Shown piece by piece: positions 17,241 through 25,955 of a DNA stretch of 64,000 nucleotides (position 1 is the first letter of the stretch; every line of letters begins with the position of its first letter). The translations under genes and the position numbers were made by a program. This stretch comes from Alienimonas californiensis (lineage in GTDB: Bacteria > Planctomycetota > Planctomycetia > Planctomycetales > Planctomycetaceae): positions 3,924,823 to 3,988,822 of the forward strand of contig NZ_CP036265.1 of NCBI RefSeq assembly GCF_007743815.1, written 5' to 3'. Below the pieces are notes generated by a model, which was not told where the DNA came from, searched no databases, and worked only from the letters and a program-made list of their open reading frames with translations.

Positions 17241-17375
17241 CGTCCGCGCGGGACGCCGGTTTCGCTCACCCCCGCTTCCCGAAATCGGTCGACTTCTCCT
17301 ACACTTCGGCCGCGCCGTGACGAACGGGCCCCCGTCCGGCACGGCGCCGCTGTCGCTCCTTCCAGATCGGTTCCC

Positions 17376-18668
17376 ATGCGTCGTCGCGTCGTCATCACAG
17401 GTCTCGGGGCGGTCACGCCGGTCGGCAACGACGTGCAGTCGGTGTGGGACGCCGTCCGGGAAGGGAGGAGCGGCATCGGGCCGATCACCCGGTTCGACGC
17501 CTCCAAGTTCCCCACCACCTTCGCCGCGGAGGTGAAGGGCTTCGACTTCGAGTCGCTGGTGGACGACCCCGCCGCCTTCGAGTCGGCCGGGCCGAACATC
17601 CGCTTCGCCGTCGCCGCCGCCCAGCAGGCGATCCGCGAGAGCGGCCTGCTGGACGACCCCGCCCACGCCCCCGACCCGACCCGCTTCGGCGTGTACCTCG
17701 GCGCCGGCGAGGGGCAGCAGAACTTCCCGACCTTCATGCAGATGGTCGCCGAAGCCCAGGCCAGCGGCGATCTGGACCTGGCGAAGTTCAGCGAACTCGG
17801 CCTGGAACGGCTCGACGCCAAGTTCGAGTTGGAGCAGGAACCGAACATGCCGGCGGCCCACCTGTCGGCGCTGTTCGACGCCCAGGGGCCGAACCTGAAC
17901 TGCCTGACCGCCTGCGCCGCCAGCAGTCAGGCGATCGGCGAGGCGACCGAGATCATCCGCCGCGGCGACGCCGACGTGATGCTCTCCGGCGGCGCCCACA
18001 GCATGATTCATCCCTTCGGACTGACGGGCTTCAATCTGCTGACCAGCCTGTCCACCCGCAACAACGACCCGCAGGCCGCCAGCCGGCCGTTCGACGCCGA
18101 CCGCGACGGCTTCGTGCTCGGCGAGGGCGCCGGGATGGTGGTGCTCGAGGAACTCTCCCGGGCGAAGGCCCGCGGGGCGGAGATCCTCGGCGAGGTGCTC
18201 GGCTACGGCTCCTCCGCGGACGCCTACCGCATCACCGACATTCACCCCGAGGGCCGCGGCGCCGTCGCCTGCATCACCGGCGCCCTGCAGGACGCGGAAA
18301 TGAATCGGGATCAGGTGGACTACGTGAACGCCCACGGCACCAGCACGCAGGTCAACGACCGCACCGAAACCGCCGCCATCAAGCAGGCACTGGGCGACTC
18401 TGCCGCGAAGACGCCCGTGAGCTCCACGAAGAGCATGATGGGCCACCTGATCGCCGCCGCCGGCAGCGTGGAGGCGATCCTGTGCCTATTGGCGATCCGC
18501 GACGGCGTACTGCCGCCGACGATCAATTACAGCACGCCGGACCCGCAGTGCGATCTGGACTACGTCCCGAACGCCGCTCGGGACGGCCGCGTGCAGCGGA
18601 CGCTCTCCAACAGCTTCGGCTTCGGCGGGCAGAACGTCTCGCTGATCCTGGGCCGCTTCACCGGCTGA
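17376..18668 (+). CDS. fabF: Beta-ketoacyl-ACP synthase II-like (FabF family)
   Basis: A 430-residue thiolase-fold condensing enzyme. The catalytic triad is present: Cys 180 in NCLTACAASSQ, His 320 in DYVNAHGTSTQVND and His 357 in STKSMMGHLIAAAGS; the C-terminal GFGGQN loop is also present. The enzyme elongates acyl-ACP with malonyl-ACP. The region after GVYLGAGEG (about residues 112-165) differs from the usual FabF sequence, being longer and rich in acidic residues, so this may be a paralogue with a special acyl substrate. No acpP, fabG or fabD lies beside it. The ATG at 17376 starts the standard MRRRVVITGLGAVTPVG. Confidence 0.9.
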   Translation: MRRRVVITGLGAVTPVGNDVQSVWDAVREGRSGIGPITRFDASKFPTTFAAEVKGFDFESLVDDPAAFESAGPNIRFAVAAAQQAIRESGLLDDPAHAPDPTRFGVYLGAGEGQQNFPTFMQMVAEAQASGDLDLAKFSELGLERLDAKFELEQEPNMPAAHLSALFDAQGPNLNCLTACAASSQAIGEATEIIRRGDADVMLSGGAHSMIHPFGLTGFNLLTSLSTRNNDPQAASRPFDADRDGFVLGEGAGMVVLEELSRAKARGAEILGEVLGYGSSADAYRITDIHPEGRGAVACITGALQDAEMNRDQVDYVNAHGTSTQVNDRTETAAIKQALGDSAAKTPVSSTKSMMGHLIAAAGSVEAILCLLAIRDGVLPPTINYSTPDPQCDLDYVPNAARDGRVQRTLSNSFGFGGQNVSLILGRFTG

Positions 18669-18846
18669 ATCCCGACCCGCTGCGTCGGCCGAACCCGCCT
18701 CGGTCGTCGTGAGGGGCGGGCGGGGAGGGCCGGCGGCGGGAAATGGCCGTTTCGGGTTCGCCCACGGCTGCCGAGTTCGGATCGGAAACGTAGGATGCCG
18801 CGACCCGCAACGGCGGGCGCTTCTCCTGCGGAACCCGGAACGGCCT

Positions 18847-19911
18847 GTGATTCTCGTCCCGCTGGCGCTCGCCGAACCGGCTGCCGGTCTGGCGTCTGAG
18901 CCGCCCGGACCGGGGGCCGTCGGCCTGTGGGACGGTTGGGTCCTGTGGGCGATCGTCGGGATCGTTCTCCTGCTGATTGTGCTGGCGTTCGAGGTGGTGA
19001 GCCGCCGGGCGGTGGTGCGGTTCGCCCTCCCGTTCTTCGAACGGGAGCCGCCGTTCAATCTCGTCCCGGAGCCGGCCACCACGGGGGCGCTCGTCACGGA
19101 GGTGGCGCTGGACGAGGCGACGAACGCGCGGGGCGAACCGCTGAAGCTGTCGGTCGCGGTCATTCCCGCGGAGGGTCCGCCCCGCGGAGTGGTCATGTTC
19201 TGCCCGGAAACCGGCGGCTCGAAGTGGTATTGGCGTCGGTACGCCGAGGCGTTGCCGTCGGCGGGATTCGCGGTGGTGTCGTTCGAGCATCGCGGGATGT
19301 TCGAGAGTGACGAGGACCCGCGACATGTGCCGGGCCATTGGCCGGCCGAGCCGGAGGTGGAAGACGCCCTCGCCGTCGTGCGGGCCGTGCTGGACGACCC
19401 GGGGCGTTTCGGGCTGCCCCCCGGCCTGCCGCTGGGGGCGTTCGGCGTCAGCCGCGGCGCCTGCGTTTCGTTGGCGGCGGCGGCCCGCGAGCCGCGGATC
19501 GCCGCGGTCGCCGCGGACGGCGGCTTCGTCACCGACAGCGTCGTCACGGAGTTCGCCCGCAAATGGGCGATGCTGGCGGTCCCGAAGTGGTTCGTCCCGC
19601 TGATCCCCACGTGGCACCTGCGCCAGTCCATGTGGATGATGCGGAAATCGGCCGACCGCAAGAAGGGGATCCGGCACCTCGCCCTCCAGCGCGACCTCCG
19701 CGCTCTGCGGGACCGGCCGGTGTGGCTGGTGAGCGGCGCCCGCGACAGCTACGTCACCCCGGAGCAGGCCCGCCGACTGGCCCGTGCCGTCGACGGCACG
19801 GTCTGGCTGGTGCCCAAGGCGAAACACAACCAGAGCCGCGATATCGCCGGGGCGGAGTACGACAGGCGTCTGACCGCATTCTTCAACTCCGCCTTCGATC
19901 GCACCGCCTAA
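18847..19911 (+). CDS. Membrane-anchored alpha/beta hydrolase
   Basis: A 354-residue serine hydrolase. The GTG at 18847 gives a short N-terminal segment followed by a membrane helix (WVLWAIVGIVLLLIVLAFEV), after which the catalytic domain begins. The triad is complete: nucleophile in GVSRGA, Asp in SGARDSYVTPEQ and His in VPKAKHNQSRD. FEHRGMFESDEDPRHVPG follows the oxyanion strand. The substrate is unknown; esterase or peptidase activity is possible. Its orientation in the membrane is not certain. Confidence 0.83.
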   Translation: MILVPLALAEPAAGLASEPPGPGAVGLWDGWVLWAIVGIVLLLIVLAFEVVSRRAVVRFALPFFEREPPFNLVPEPATTGALVTEVALDEATNARGEPLKLSVAVIPAEGPPRGVVMFCPETGGSKWYWRRYAEALPSAGFAVVSFEHRGMFESDEDPRHVPGHWPAEPEVEDALAVVRAVLDDPGRFGLPPGLPLGAFGVSRGACVSLAAAAREPRIAAVAADGGFVTDSVVTEFARKWAMLAVPKWFVPLIPTWHLRQSMWMMRKSADRKKGIRHLALQRDLRALRDRPVWLVSGARDSYVTPEQARRLARAVDGTVWLVPKAKHNQSRDIAGAEYDRRLTAFFNSAFDRTA

Positions 19912-20085
19912 TCGTGCGGCGCGGTCTGCCGAACCGGCGGACGACCGTACAGCGACGTCTGTGGGGCGGATTTCGTAACCTGTTGGTCTCGATGAGGTTA
20001 TGGTCTGATTTCGGGGTGTGCGGCCAACGGCGGCACGGCAGATGCACGTAGGAAAGGGTCCGTCCCCTGACCTGAGGCGTCTGCG

Positions 20086-20628
20086 ATGTCCCCTCCAACC
20101 CCGCCGCCCCGGCAGGCCGGAGTGGTGCGCCTCGACGAGCTCCCCGTGCCCGGCCGCGTCCGGCTGGACGACCTTGAGCCCGCGGCCGCGGCGCACGCCC
20201 TGCCGAGGGGGCAGGAAGCGTTGATCGAACCCCCGTTCCGCGTGCTGGTGGCCGAGGACAACGACGCCCTGCGGGAAGTCGTGCTTGCCGTGCTGGAGCG
20301 GTTCGCGGGGGTGCTTGAACTGCTGGAGGCCTGCCACGGCGGCGAGGCGGTCCGCATCATCCGCGCCGAGCGGGTGGACGTGGCCGTGCTGGACTTCCGC
20401 ATGCCGCAGAACACAGGCCTGGAAGCCTATGCCGAGTTGCGGGCGATCAACCCGGCCGCCCCGGGCATCCTCATCTCCGCGGAAACGGACGAGGCGATGC
20501 GGCGGGACGCGGCGGCCCTGACGGTGCACCGTGTGCTCGCCAAGCCGGTCGCCCGCCGCGATTTGCTCGCCGCGTTGGACTCGGCGTTGCGAACCGCCTA
20601 CCAGGCGGCCCTCCCCGCCGCCGCCTGA
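20086..20628 (+). CDS. Single-domain response regulator with N-terminal extension
   Basis: A 180-residue protein whose residues 51-170 form a CheY-like receiver: acidic pair E57/D58 in VLVAEDND, phospho-acceptor Asp 103 in VAVLDFRMPQNTGLEAY, Ser 131 in LISAE and Lys 153 in LAKPV. There is no output domain; the first 50 residues are Pro/Asp/Ala-rich and unmatched. It may act through protein interaction or as a phospho-sink. It is an orphan, since no kinase adjoins it, although histidine kinases lie 4 kb on either side. A strong hairpin terminator follows 38 bases after the stop. Confidence 0.88.
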   Translation: MSPPTPPPRQAGVVRLDELPVPGRVRLDDLEPAAAAHALPRGQEALIEPPFRVLVAEDNDALREVVLAVLERFAGVLELLEACHGGEAVRIIRAERVDVAVLDFRMPQNTGLEAYAELRAINPAAPGILISAETDEAMRRDAAALTVHRVLAKPVARRDLLAALDSALRTAYQAALPAAA

Positions 20629-20666
20629 CAGTTCGCCACGGGGTGCCGTGCCGTCTGGGAACGAGA

Positions 20667-20698
20667 ACAGCCCGCGTCCCTCCCGGGACGCGGGCTGT
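20667..20698. terminator. Bidirectional intrinsic terminator
   Basis: A perfect 14-bp stem (20667-20680 with 20685-20698) with a tccc loop, followed by ttctc on the plus strand and preceded by cgagaa, which reads ttctcg on the minus strand. It lies between the converging receiver gene and the Cys-rich protein gene and can serve both. Confidence 0.85.
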
Positions 20699-20739
20699 TT
20701 CTCTGCGACGGGTCGTTCCCTGCGACGGGCCGGCGGCGG

Positions 20740-22167
20740 TCAGAACTGGCGGGCCGGAGCGGCCTGCTCGGTCCAGCCGCGGGCGGCGGTGCGGGAGGGG
20801 ACGGGCGACAGCATCGAGGTGCGGTCGGTTTCCCCGGACTGCGGGGCGGCGCCGCCGGAGCCTTCCTTGAAGTCGTCGTTCGGGATCGGCCGCAGCGGGA
20901 CCGGGGACGGGGCGGCGTGCGAGGGCATGTATTCTTCCACCCCGGGGACGCCCGTGCCGTACGCGTCCGGCATGCTGCCGTAGTTCCCGCCGTGGTAGCT
21001 GCCGGCGTCGTACGCCTCGGCGCCGTAGTAGGAGCCCGCGGGCGGGGCGCCGGGGGGCGTGCCGGCCGGGCCGTAGCTGGGGTAGGACGGCATCAGGTCC
21101 GGGGCGCCGCAGTCCGGTTCGGGCAGGCAGGCGGAGACGGGCCGCGGCACGTAGGTGGTCGCACAGTAGGGCACGATCTTCTCGCACCGCTCCGCGACCT
21201 GCTTGGTGTAGGTGTAGGGCACCCGGCGGACGCGGCAGCGGCGGACGTAATCGGTCGTCGTGTACTGCTCCGTCACCAGGTTCGGCACCCAGATCTGCTT
21301 CCAGCACCCCTTGTCGACGACGCGGCACTCCGTCTTGCAGACCGGTTCGACGTACTCCTCCTTGCAGTTGCGGTAGGCGACGCACTCCACCTCTTTCCAC
21401 GTCACGCACTCCCGCCGGGCGTATTTCGTGGTCGTCTGGGGCACCAGTTCCACGTCGCACACCGGCGGGGCGGCACAGACCGGCGGGGCGACGCAACTCG
21501 GGGGGGCGACGCAGCTCGGCGGGGCGGCGCACATCGGCGGCGGAGCGGCACAGATCGGCGCCGGGGCGGCGCAGATCGGCGGCGGGCACAGCGGGGCGAC
21601 GCAGGAAGGCGCCGCACAGACGGGCGGGCCGGCGTTGACCGATTGGAAGCGGAGCTGCGGGACCACGCAGGTGGGCGGGGGGCAGTAGCCCGCGCCGCCT
21701 CCGCACAGCGGGGCGCCGACCGGGCCGAGCAGCAGGTCGTCCGCCACCGCCCCCACGGTCGCCCCCACCGCCCCGACGCCCGCCCCGATCGCGGAGCCGA
21801 CCTCGGACAGCATCGGCAGACCGAACGGCCGGTAGGCCGGCAGGCCGCTGATGCGGCGGGAGCCGTCGTACGGGCGGCCGTTCACCAACCCGCAGCCCGG
21901 CGGCGGGCCGCAGGCCGGGCCGCCGTACGACGGACCCATCATCGTCGGGGCGGCGAAGGCGTGACTTTGCAGCACCGGGGAGGCCTGCACGTAACCGGCC
22001 GGCTGCAGAGAGGCGTCGGCGAAGCTCACGCTCTGCGGCAACGCCGGCATGAGATACTCCGCGTACTCCGCTCCCCCGGCGGCGGGAACGAAGGCGGAAA
22101 GAGTTCCCAACACGCCGGCGAACGCGGAGGCCGCACGGCGCCGGGCGGAGACGGGGGAGCGAAGCAT
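20740..22167 (-). CDS. Secreted Cys/Pro-rich surface protein
   Basis: A 475-residue exported protein (signal sequence MLRSPVSARRRAASAFAGVL and following). The middle holds a tract of CAAPP, CVAPP and CAAP units repeated about 12 times, then a cysteine-rich part with regularly spaced cysteines (ECVTWKEVECVAYRNCKEEY, VCKTECRVVDKGCW) and VTEQYTTTDYVRRCRVRRVP. The C-terminal part is Gly/Tyr/Pro-rich. Cysteine-rich wall proteins are a known feature of planctomycetes, where disulfide-linked protein layers were described, and this looks like one. No enzymatic motif is visible. Conversion to a cross-linked coat is an inference. Confidence 0.78.
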   Translation of the reverse strand: MLRSPVSARRRAASAFAGVLGTLSAFVPAAGGAEYAEYLMPALPQSVSFADASLQPAGYVQASPVLQSHAFAAPTMMGPSYGGPACGPPPGCGLVNGRPYDGSRRISGLPAYRPFGLPMLSEVGSAIGAGVGAVGATVGAVADDLLLGPVGAPLCGGGAGYCPPPTCVVPQLRFQSVNAGPPVCAAPSCVAPLCPPPICAAPAPICAAPPPMCAAPPSCVAPPSCVAPPVCAAPPVCDVELVPQTTTKYARRECVTWKEVECVAYRNCKEEYVEPVCKTECRVVDKGCWKQIWVPNLVTEQYTTTDYVRRCRVRRVPYTYTKQVAERCEKIVPYCATTYVPRPVSACLPEPDCGAPDLMPSYPSYGPAGTPPGAPPAGSYYGAEAYDAGSYHGGNYGSMPDAYGTGVPGVEEYMPSHAAPSPVPLRPIPNDDFKEGSGGAAPQSGETDRTSMLSPVPSRTAARGWTEQAAPARQF

Positions 22168-22427
22168 CGAGATCCCTTTGCGGGTCGGTCAGCGGTCGTT
22201 TCACGCGTCCTGACCGGCGACGGCCGGGGGCGGGAAACGAGGGCGGGCGAACGGTTGGGGCGCGACAGGCGCCCCGCACCGAACGAATCGACCCTTCGGA
22301 CTCGAACCTTGAGGACGATTCTGCGGAATCGGAGGAAATTTCCGTCCGCCGCGGCCCGGGTCGAATCCGGGGGGGCGGTCGCTCATGCTGCTCGGCCCCC
22401 GTTTCTCCCTCGAACCGAGCCTCACCG

Positions 22428-22907
22428 ATGTCCGACTCCGCCGCCGCCGTTGCCTCTCCCGCCGCCCGCCGCGGGCGGTCCCGCCGGTTCGCCGTCGTCG
22501 CCGGGCTGTCCTGCGCCGCCGCGGCGTTGCTGGCGACGGCTCCGGCCGCTTTGCTGGGCGAAGATCCCGCCCCCGCCCAATCCGCCTCGCCGATGATCAA
22601 CCACAGCGTCTACTTCACTCTGAACGAGTCCACCCCCGAGGGGCGGGCCGAACTGGTCGCCGCCTGCCAGAAGTACCTCACCGACCACGAGGGCACGGTC
22701 TACTTCGCCGCCGGCCCGCGGGCCGAGGAGTTCTCCCGGGAAGTGAACGACCAGACCTTCGACGTCTCGCTGCTGGTCGTGTTCGAGTCCAAGGAGGCCC
22801 ACGACAAGTACGCCGTCGCCCCGCGGCACTTGGAGTTCATCAAGGAGCAGAAGGCGAACTGGAAGACGGTGCGCGTGTTCGACTCCGAAGTCGCCCCGAG
22901 CAAGTAA
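22428..22907 (+). CDS. Exported Dabb-domain (stress-responsive A/B barrel) protein
   Basis: A 159-residue protein with an N-terminal signal segment (RFAVVAGLSCAAAALLATAP) followed by a dimeric alpha-beta barrel domain beginning SPMINHSVYFTLNESTPEGR and containing FDVSLLVVFESKEAHDKYAV. Dabb proteins are small ferredoxin-like dimers; most known ones are cytoplasmic, and exported versions are common in planctomycetes with no settled role. A frame start at ATG 22428 is the only good choice. It converges with the histidine kinase gene, 29 bases away. Confidence 0.85.
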   Translation: MSDSAAAVASPAARRGRSRRFAVVAGLSCAAAALLATAPAALLGEDPAPAQSASPMINHSVYFTLNESTPEGRAELVAACQKYLTDHEGTVYFAAGPRAEEFSREVNDQTFDVSLLVVFESKEAHDKYAVAPRHLEFIKEQKANWKTVRVFDSEVAPSK

Positions 22908-22936
22908 CGGTTCGCCCGTCACGGCTCGGCCGCCGC

Positions 22937-24673
22937 TCACGCGGCGGAGGCGGGCGAACGCGGCAGACGCAGTTCGCCCGGCTCCTCCGCGGGGCCGGGC
23001 GGCTCAGGGTCCGGGCAGCGGACCGGCAGCCGCACGGTGAACAGGCTGCCGCGGCCGTACTCGCTGGTGCAGGTCACCTCACCCCCGAGCAGGCGGCAGA
23101 GTTCCTTGACGATGGAAAGCCCCAGCCCGGTGCCGCCGTGCTCGCGGGTCATGGCGTCGGCGGCGCGACCGTCGGCGGAGGGGCCGCGGGCCTGCCGGAA
23201 CTTCTCGAAGATCGCCGCCTGATCTTCCAGCGGGATGCCGATGCCGGTGTCCGAGACGGCGAGTTCGAACCAGCGTTCGGCGTGCCGGCCGCTGCCGATC
23301 GGGCCGATCAGCGCCCCGCCGCGGCGGTCCCGCGGGCCGAGGTCCCGGCCGCGGACCCGCACCTGACCGCCGGAGGGGGTGAACTTCAGGGCGTTCGACA
23401 GCAGGTTGTTGAGAATCTGCTGCAACTTGCCGGCGTCCTGATGCAGTTCCGGCAGGGAGCGATCGATCTCCACGGCCATCTCGATGCCCTTCCGCTCCGC
23501 GATCGGCCGCAGGGCGTCCGCCTGCCGGTGGCAGAGGCGTTCCAGATCGACCGGCGCGGGGTTCACGTCCAGTTTGCCGCTTTCGATCTTGGCTAAATCG
23601 AGGATGTCGTCGATCAGCACCTTCAGGTCGCGGCCGCCGTTGCGGATGTTACCGACCCACTTCTTCTGCTTGACGTCCAGGGCCGGCGAGTTCTCCAGGA
23701 CTTCGCTGAAGCCCAGGATGCTGTTGAGCGGGGTGCGCAGCTCGTGGCTCATTGTGGCCAGGAACTCGTCCTTCAGCCGGTTCGTCTCGTACAGCTCCAT
23801 ATTCGCTTGGGCGAGGCGGTCGGCCCGGGTGTCCAGCTCCACGTTCTTGTCCCGCAGTTCGTCCTGCAGGGTAATGAGGTGGCGGAGCATCCGGTTGAAC
23901 GCCTGGGACAGCTCCTCGAACTCGTCCCCGGTGCGGATGTCGCTGCGGCGGTCGAGGGTGCCGCGGGCGATCTCGTCGGCGACCTCCTTGAGGTGCAGCA
24001 CCGGCTTGACGATCACGTACCGCACGATCGCCCAGGCGGCGAGCATCGCCAGCACGGCGGTGACCACGCCGGTCGTCAGCAGGAACACGTCGTTGCGGGC
24101 GAGGCTGGCCCGGGTGCGGCCCAGCGGCAGCGTGACGTGCACCGCCCCCAGCAGGGCGCCCGGCGCCGCCCCCGTGTGGCAGGCCGCGCAGCGGGCCGGA
24201 TCGTTGCGGGCGGCGGCGTAGAAGTGGAACCGCGGGCCGTCGTCGGTCTCTTCGATCCGGGTCACCTCTTCTTCGCCGGCGCGCAGGTCAGCGAGGGCGT
24301 CCAGGCCCTCCTTATCTGGCGGGGTCAGCAGGGCGTCGGCCCGGCTGGGGTCCGGGGCGTAGACGCGGTACAGGTAGCCCCGCAGGTCGTCCGGCAGCGT
24401 GGCGGGGGCGAAGTCCGCCAGATCGCCCTGCGACGCCGCCTCGTCGGCGTCGCCGCCGGACTGCTTCAGCCGTTCGTGGAACTCCCGCAACACCGACCCG
24501 ACGTGCAGCCGGGCGACGTCCCGGTTCTGATCCCAAACCACCCGCCGGTTCAGCCCGCGGTACAGCAGGAAGGAGCCGATGATGAGCGCCAGCAACCCGC
24601 TGCCGAACAGCAGCCGGCACTTCCGCTCCAGGCTCGTCTCGCCGAGCAGCCGCTTGAGGGTGCGGTAGGACAT
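22937..24673 (-). CDS. Sensor histidine kinase with CXXCH haem motif in the sensor
   Basis: A 578-residue hybrid-type kinase without a receiver. Helix 1 (LLFGSGLLALIIGSFLLYRG) and helix 2 (VFLLTTGVVTAVLAMLAAWA) frame a sensor domain of about 150 residues containing Cys 162, Cys 165 and His 166 in ARCAACHTG, a c-type haem attachment motif, as in DUF3365/Tll0287-type sensors. HAMP (KPVLHLKEVADEIARGTLDR), HisKA with His 310 in FLATMSHELRTPLNSILGF, and HATPase_c with NNLLSNALKFTPSGG and HGGTGLGLSIVKEL follow. A role in redox, gas or haem sensing is inferred. No regulator gene adjoins it. It is followed at its 5' side by an empty inverted-repeat hairpin and frr. Confidence 0.92.
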   Translation of the reverse strand: MSYRTLKRLLGETSLERKCRLLFGSGLLALIIGSFLLYRGLNRRVVWDQNRDVARLHVGSVLREFHERLKQSGGDADEAASQGDLADFAPATLPDDLRGYLYRVYAPDPSRADALLTPPDKEGLDALADLRAGEEEVTRIEETDDGPRFHFYAAARNDPARCAACHTGAAPGALLGAVHVTLPLGRTRASLARNDVFLLTTGVVTAVLAMLAAWAIVRYVIVKPVLHLKEVADEIARGTLDRRSDIRTGDEFEELSQAFNRMLRHLITLQDELRDKNVELDTRADRLAQANMELYETNRLKDEFLATMSHELRTPLNSILGFSEVLENSPALDVKQKKWVGNIRNGGRDLKVLIDDILDLAKIESGKLDVNPAPVDLERLCHRQADALRPIAERKGIEMAVEIDRSLPELHQDAGKLQQILNNLLSNALKFTPSGGQVRVRGRDLGPRDRRGGALIGPIGSGRHAERWFELAVSDTGIGIPLEDQAAIFEKFRQARGPSADGRAADAMTREHGGTGLGLSIVKELCRLLGGEVTCTSEYGRGSLFTVRLPVRCPDPEPPGPAEEPGELRLPRSPASAA

Positions 24674-24680
24674 GAACTAG

Positions 24681-24761
24681 GGCGGAAGGGGGAGGGCGGA
24701 ATGCGGAGGGAAGCGGCGGATCGGAGTCGTGCCTTCCGCCTTCCGCCTTCGCCCCTCCGCC
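24681..24761. repeat. Imperfect inverted repeat with iterated purine-rich arms
   Basis: Arms 24681-24710 and 24732-24761 are inverted repeats with 25 of 30 positions identical and a 21-base loop. Each arm is built from ggcggaa/gggagg-type words. It fills the gap between frr and the histidine kinase, and resembles in design, though not in sequence, the arms at 4127-4553. Confidence 0.7.
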
Positions 24762-24767
24762 GTCGGA

Positions 24768-25322
24768 TCAGTCCTCCATCACCTCTTCTTCCTTGGTCTT
24801 CGCCGCGTCGGCCACCTTGCCCTCGAACTTCTTGGTGAGTTCCTGCACCTCGTCCTTGACCCGCTTCACCTCGTCCTCGCCGATCTCCTTCTCCAGACCG
24901 TCGGCGCTCTTGTTGGCGTCGCGGCGGACGTTACGGATGGAGACCTTCGCCTCCTCCGCCAGCGAGTTCACTCGGGAGACCAGTTGCTTGCGACGCTCCG
25001 TGGAGAGCGGCGGCACGTTCAACCGCACCATCCGGCCGTCGCTGTTGGGGGCCAGGCCGAGGTCGCTGGCCTGAATCGCCTTGACCACCGCGTTGATCTG
25101 GCTGGCGTCGTAGGGACGAATGGCGATCTGCTGCGGCTCCGGCGTGCTGATCGTGGCGCACTGCTTCAGCGGCGTGGGGCTGCCGTACAGGTCGACCCGC
25201 ACGCTCTCCACCAGCCCGGCGCTCGCCCGGCCGGTGCGGATGCCGGTGAGTTGGTGCTGATACACGTCCGCCGCCTTGCCCATGCGTTCTTCGGCGTCGA
25301 GAAGAATTTCGTCGGGATCCAT
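24768..25322 (-). CDS. frr: Ribosome recycling factor
   Basis: A 184-residue protein that, with EF-G, splits post-termination ribosomes. The whole family profile is visible: MDPDEILLDAEERMGKAADV, the HQLTGIRTGRASAGLVESV loop, VDLYGSPTPLKQCATISTPE, AIRPYDASQINAVVKAIQAS and the C-terminal helix NVRRDANKSADGLEKEIGED. Length is normal for RRF. Its usual partner pyrH is not adjacent in the window. Confidence 0.97.
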   Translation of the reverse strand: MDPDEILLDAEERMGKAADVYQHQLTGIRTGRASAGLVESVRVDLYGSPTPLKQCATISTPEPQQIAIRPYDASQINAVVKAIQASDLGLAPNSDGRMVRLNVPPLSTERRKQLVSRVNSLAEEAKVSIRNVRRDANKSADGLEKEIGEDEVKRVKDEVQELTKKFEGKVADAAKTKEEEVMED

Positions 25323-25457
25323 CGGAGGAGCGGCCTGTCAGCGGGGCGAGCGGGAAAGGAACGCAAACGGTAACGCCCGGCGGCGCGGGGGGAAAGAACC
25401 CCCGGCGGCGTTCGGCGTCGCAGTTGCTCACGGGCCCGACCCTCACGGTGCCGACGC

Positions 25458-25781
25458 TCAGGGCCAGTGCCAGCCGGTGTTGCCGACCCACAGCGGCAGC
25501 ACGACGAAATGGTGCAGCAGATCGCTGGCGACCAGCCCGAACGCGACCCCCGCCAGCGCCCGCCCAAGCCGCGGGAACCGGCGCCACGCCGCCCCGGCGA
25601 CCGCCGCGACCGGGATCGCCCAGAACATGTGGTGAATCTGGAGCCACAGCGGCGGCTCCGTGCGTTCAATCCACTCCGCCGCCGACCCGCCGGAGAGCAG
25701 CCGTCCCGCAATCGTGATCCCCTCAAAGATCGCCGTGCTGACGAGGGTGGAGAGGACGAGCGCGCGTCGGGACGGAAGCAT
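25458..25781 (-). CDS. Small membrane protein
   Basis: A 107-residue protein with three to four hydrophobic segments ([35 protein letters not shown] and [20 protein letters not shown]) and a HH pair in the last. No family recognised. It begins at an ATG at 25781 and is divergent from ffh, sharing the 174-base gap with it. Confidence 0.65.
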   Translation of the reverse strand: MLPSRRALVLSTLVSTAIFEGITIAGRLLSGGSAAEWIERTEPPLWLQIHHMFWAIPVAAVAGAAWRRFPRLGRALAGVAFGLVASDLLHHFVVLPLWVGNTGWHWP

Positions 25782-25955
25782 GGCGGCCGGTTCGAGGCAT
25801 ACGATCGCACTCCGGAGCCCGTTCGTCCGTCCGTTGACCGGCCCGCTGCGTTGTCCCGTCGCGGCTGGGCGGATACGGTGTTCCGCTTCCCGCCGCCGTC
25901 CCGTTCTGCGCCCGCCACCCGCGGGGGCCCGTCGAGAGTTCCCCCCTCCGCCGCC

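Noticed and set aside
20667-20698. Strong hairpin considered as an element end like 4127-4553
   Set aside because: It is a single tight 14-bp stem with a 4-base loop and terminator context, without iterated-word arms.
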